A stretch of 64,000 bases of DNA, taken from the NCBI RefSeq assembly GCF_001640805.2, contig NC_066835.1:21706182-21770181 (forward strand), in the 5' to 3' direction. This stretch comes from Lates calcarifer. Its lineage: Eukaryota; Chordata; Actinopteri; Centropomidae. Positions 62,641 to 64,000 of this stretch are shown one piece after another (within the stretch, counting starts at the first letter, position 1; every line of letters begins with the position of its first letter). The notes under the pieces were generated by a model. The model saw only the letters and a program-made list of their open reading frames with translations. It was not told where the DNA came from and searched no databases. The position numbers and the translations under genes are program-made.

Positions 62641-64000
62641 GGAGGAAAAATGTTAAAAAAGAAAAAAATCTGCAAGTCATGTGGTGCAAAAATACAGTAC
62701 AAACAACGTGTGATCCCCCTGAGGACGGAGGAGGAGGAATGGAGTCAAACACCCACCCATTCCCTACCCTTCCTCCCCCTCTCTGCATGTACACACACTC
62801 TCTAACAGCACCACACCCCCGTTGCCAGAGCCACACTGAGCATGTGCAGTGATAGTGATGAGTCTCTCTTCTTCCTCCCCCCTCCTCCTCCTCCTCCTCA
62901 CCCAGTCCTCAGCTCTGCTATGCTGGCCCTGTAATTGGTTGGTAACAGGCTTCGGCAGCACCACATTGCACCAGGCAGACTTCAACCATCCGCATTAGTC
63001 TGTTTATGCATTCATAGCCCTATTAGAGGCTGTTTGTTCGCTCATTAACAAAAAAAAGAAGAAGAAAAAAAACCCCGAGCTGGAGTTTGAACCCTGCCAC
63101 AGCTGCTTTAACTGCTACCAGAGCGGCGAATGTGCGGGAATTTGTGGCGGTGACGTTGGCACCGCTGACAGCTGACAGGGTTTCCCTGATAAACTCAGAC
63201 CTGCAGCACAGCTTGTTCTGAGCTCACGGCATTTAGATCCCGTGTTTTAAAGCTCCAAAGACGTCTTAAATCATCTCAGTTTAAGGCCCAAGAAAACATT
63301 AAAATGCTTAATAGATTCAGTTGTTTGAATATGTGTGTTTTCTCTGTGTGATATGTGTTTTTAGATTAAGGTAAATCAGGTTAGTGGTACAGTCTGTATC
63401 CTGTCTGCTGTCTCAAACACAGCAGGACTGTAATACTCCTTAAATAATTAATTTTCTGCTGTTATTTATCTTATTCTGTTTTCGACTTTTTTGTTTTGTC
63501 TTTTTCTTTTTAAATCCCCAAGGTCCAGTCCATACCAAAGTTACCTAATCCTTTAATACAAATCACATCTTAATCATTTTCACATTATGTTGGTTTAGAC
63601 TTTAGGTGGTGAAAATTTGAATGAGAAAATTATTTATTTTATTTTTGCCAAAATGCTAAAGCATTCTCTCTTTGCAGCTTCTCATACATGAGGATTTTTT
63701 TCTGTTTCATATCATTGTGAACTGAATGTCTGCAGAAAACTCTAATTACTGTGTTCTGATGTTTATAGACTGAACCATGAATACATTGATTTAATAGAAA
63801 TTCAGTCTTTAGTTGCAGCCCTGGATTTTAGACATTTTTCTACACAGCAGACCATGCATTTTATTCCCTTTTACTGGTTTTAAAATCAGCCTGAAAAGAA
63901 TTTGATAATCAATTAGAATGAACCTTGTGTCTGCTTTTCCCCGTCATGGCTACGTTATTGTTGTCAGTCATAACTCAGTCAAATCTGCACACACAGACAT

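Larger units (their letters stand above)
42980..64000. other. Twenty-one kb without a supported coding exon, probably a long intron or regulatory region
   Basis: Contains microsatellites, MITE family A copies (46.5, 48.2 and 59.7 kb), the teleost GCTAGC-rich repeat at 61.0-61.4 kb, and low-repeat stretches that look like candidate conserved elements (57.36-57.56, 59.05-59.57, 62.19-62.57 and 62.92-63.25 kb). None of the ORFs show a recognised domain joined to plausible splice sites. Confidence 0.4.

Noticed and set aside
62349..62985. Long ORFs on both strands around 62.4-63.0 kb
   Set aside because: Driven by GAG/GGA and CCT runs giving polyglycine, polyserine or polyproline readings.

Overview
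The window is vertebrate nuclear DNA, most likely from a ray-finned (percomorph-like) fish. Genes are interrupted by GT/AG introns. Intergenic DNA is rich in short teleost-type inverted-repeat elements, a decayed Tc1/mariner copy and CA/CT microsatellites. The proteins that can be assembled are fish CD209/CLEC4-like C-type lectin receptors and a FACIT collagen. No prokaryotic or viral genes were seen. All exon models below were assembled by eye from splice signals, reading phase and family motifs; no search was run.

Left part (1-18,850): a tandem array of four C-type lectin-like type II membrane receptor genes, all on the minus strand. Gene 1 (1,104-2,601) has its 3' end missing or outside the window. 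Gene 2 (3,840-7,911), gene 3 (9,807-14,289) and gene 4 (15,888-18,842) can each be assembled from start to stop, giving 250, 286 and 245 residues. They share one plan: cytoplasmic tail, transmembrane exon, coiled neck, and a C-type lectin-like domain (CTLD) over three exons, with the same intron phases (1,1,1,0,2). The CTLDs lack recognisable EPN/QPD and WND calcium-sugar motifs, so NK-receptor-like protein or ligand binding is more likely than classical sugar binding.

Middle part (21,240-29,549, plus strand): eleven exons encoding the last 387 residues of a FACIT collagen, best matched to collagen XIV (col14a1). They run from within the COL2 triple helix through NC2 and COL1 to a long acidic/basic NC1 tail and stop. 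No upstream exon of this collagen occurs in the 21 kb to its left. Either the lectin array lies antisense inside a very large collagen intron, or the collagen is a partial copy or a misassembly.

Right part (29,550-64,000): no coding exon could be supported. It holds repeated copies of a foldback MITE family, another hairpin MITE, microsatellites, a CpG-rich GC-high block at about 41.4-43.0 kb that looks like a promoter with a non-coding first exon, and then over 20 kb resembling intron or regulatory DNA.

The most notable observations are the mosaic relationships among the lectin genes, two compensated splice-site losses (genes 3 and 4), the lectin/collagen nesting question, and the in-frame tandem acceptors and polyglutamate/furin-like tail of the collagen.
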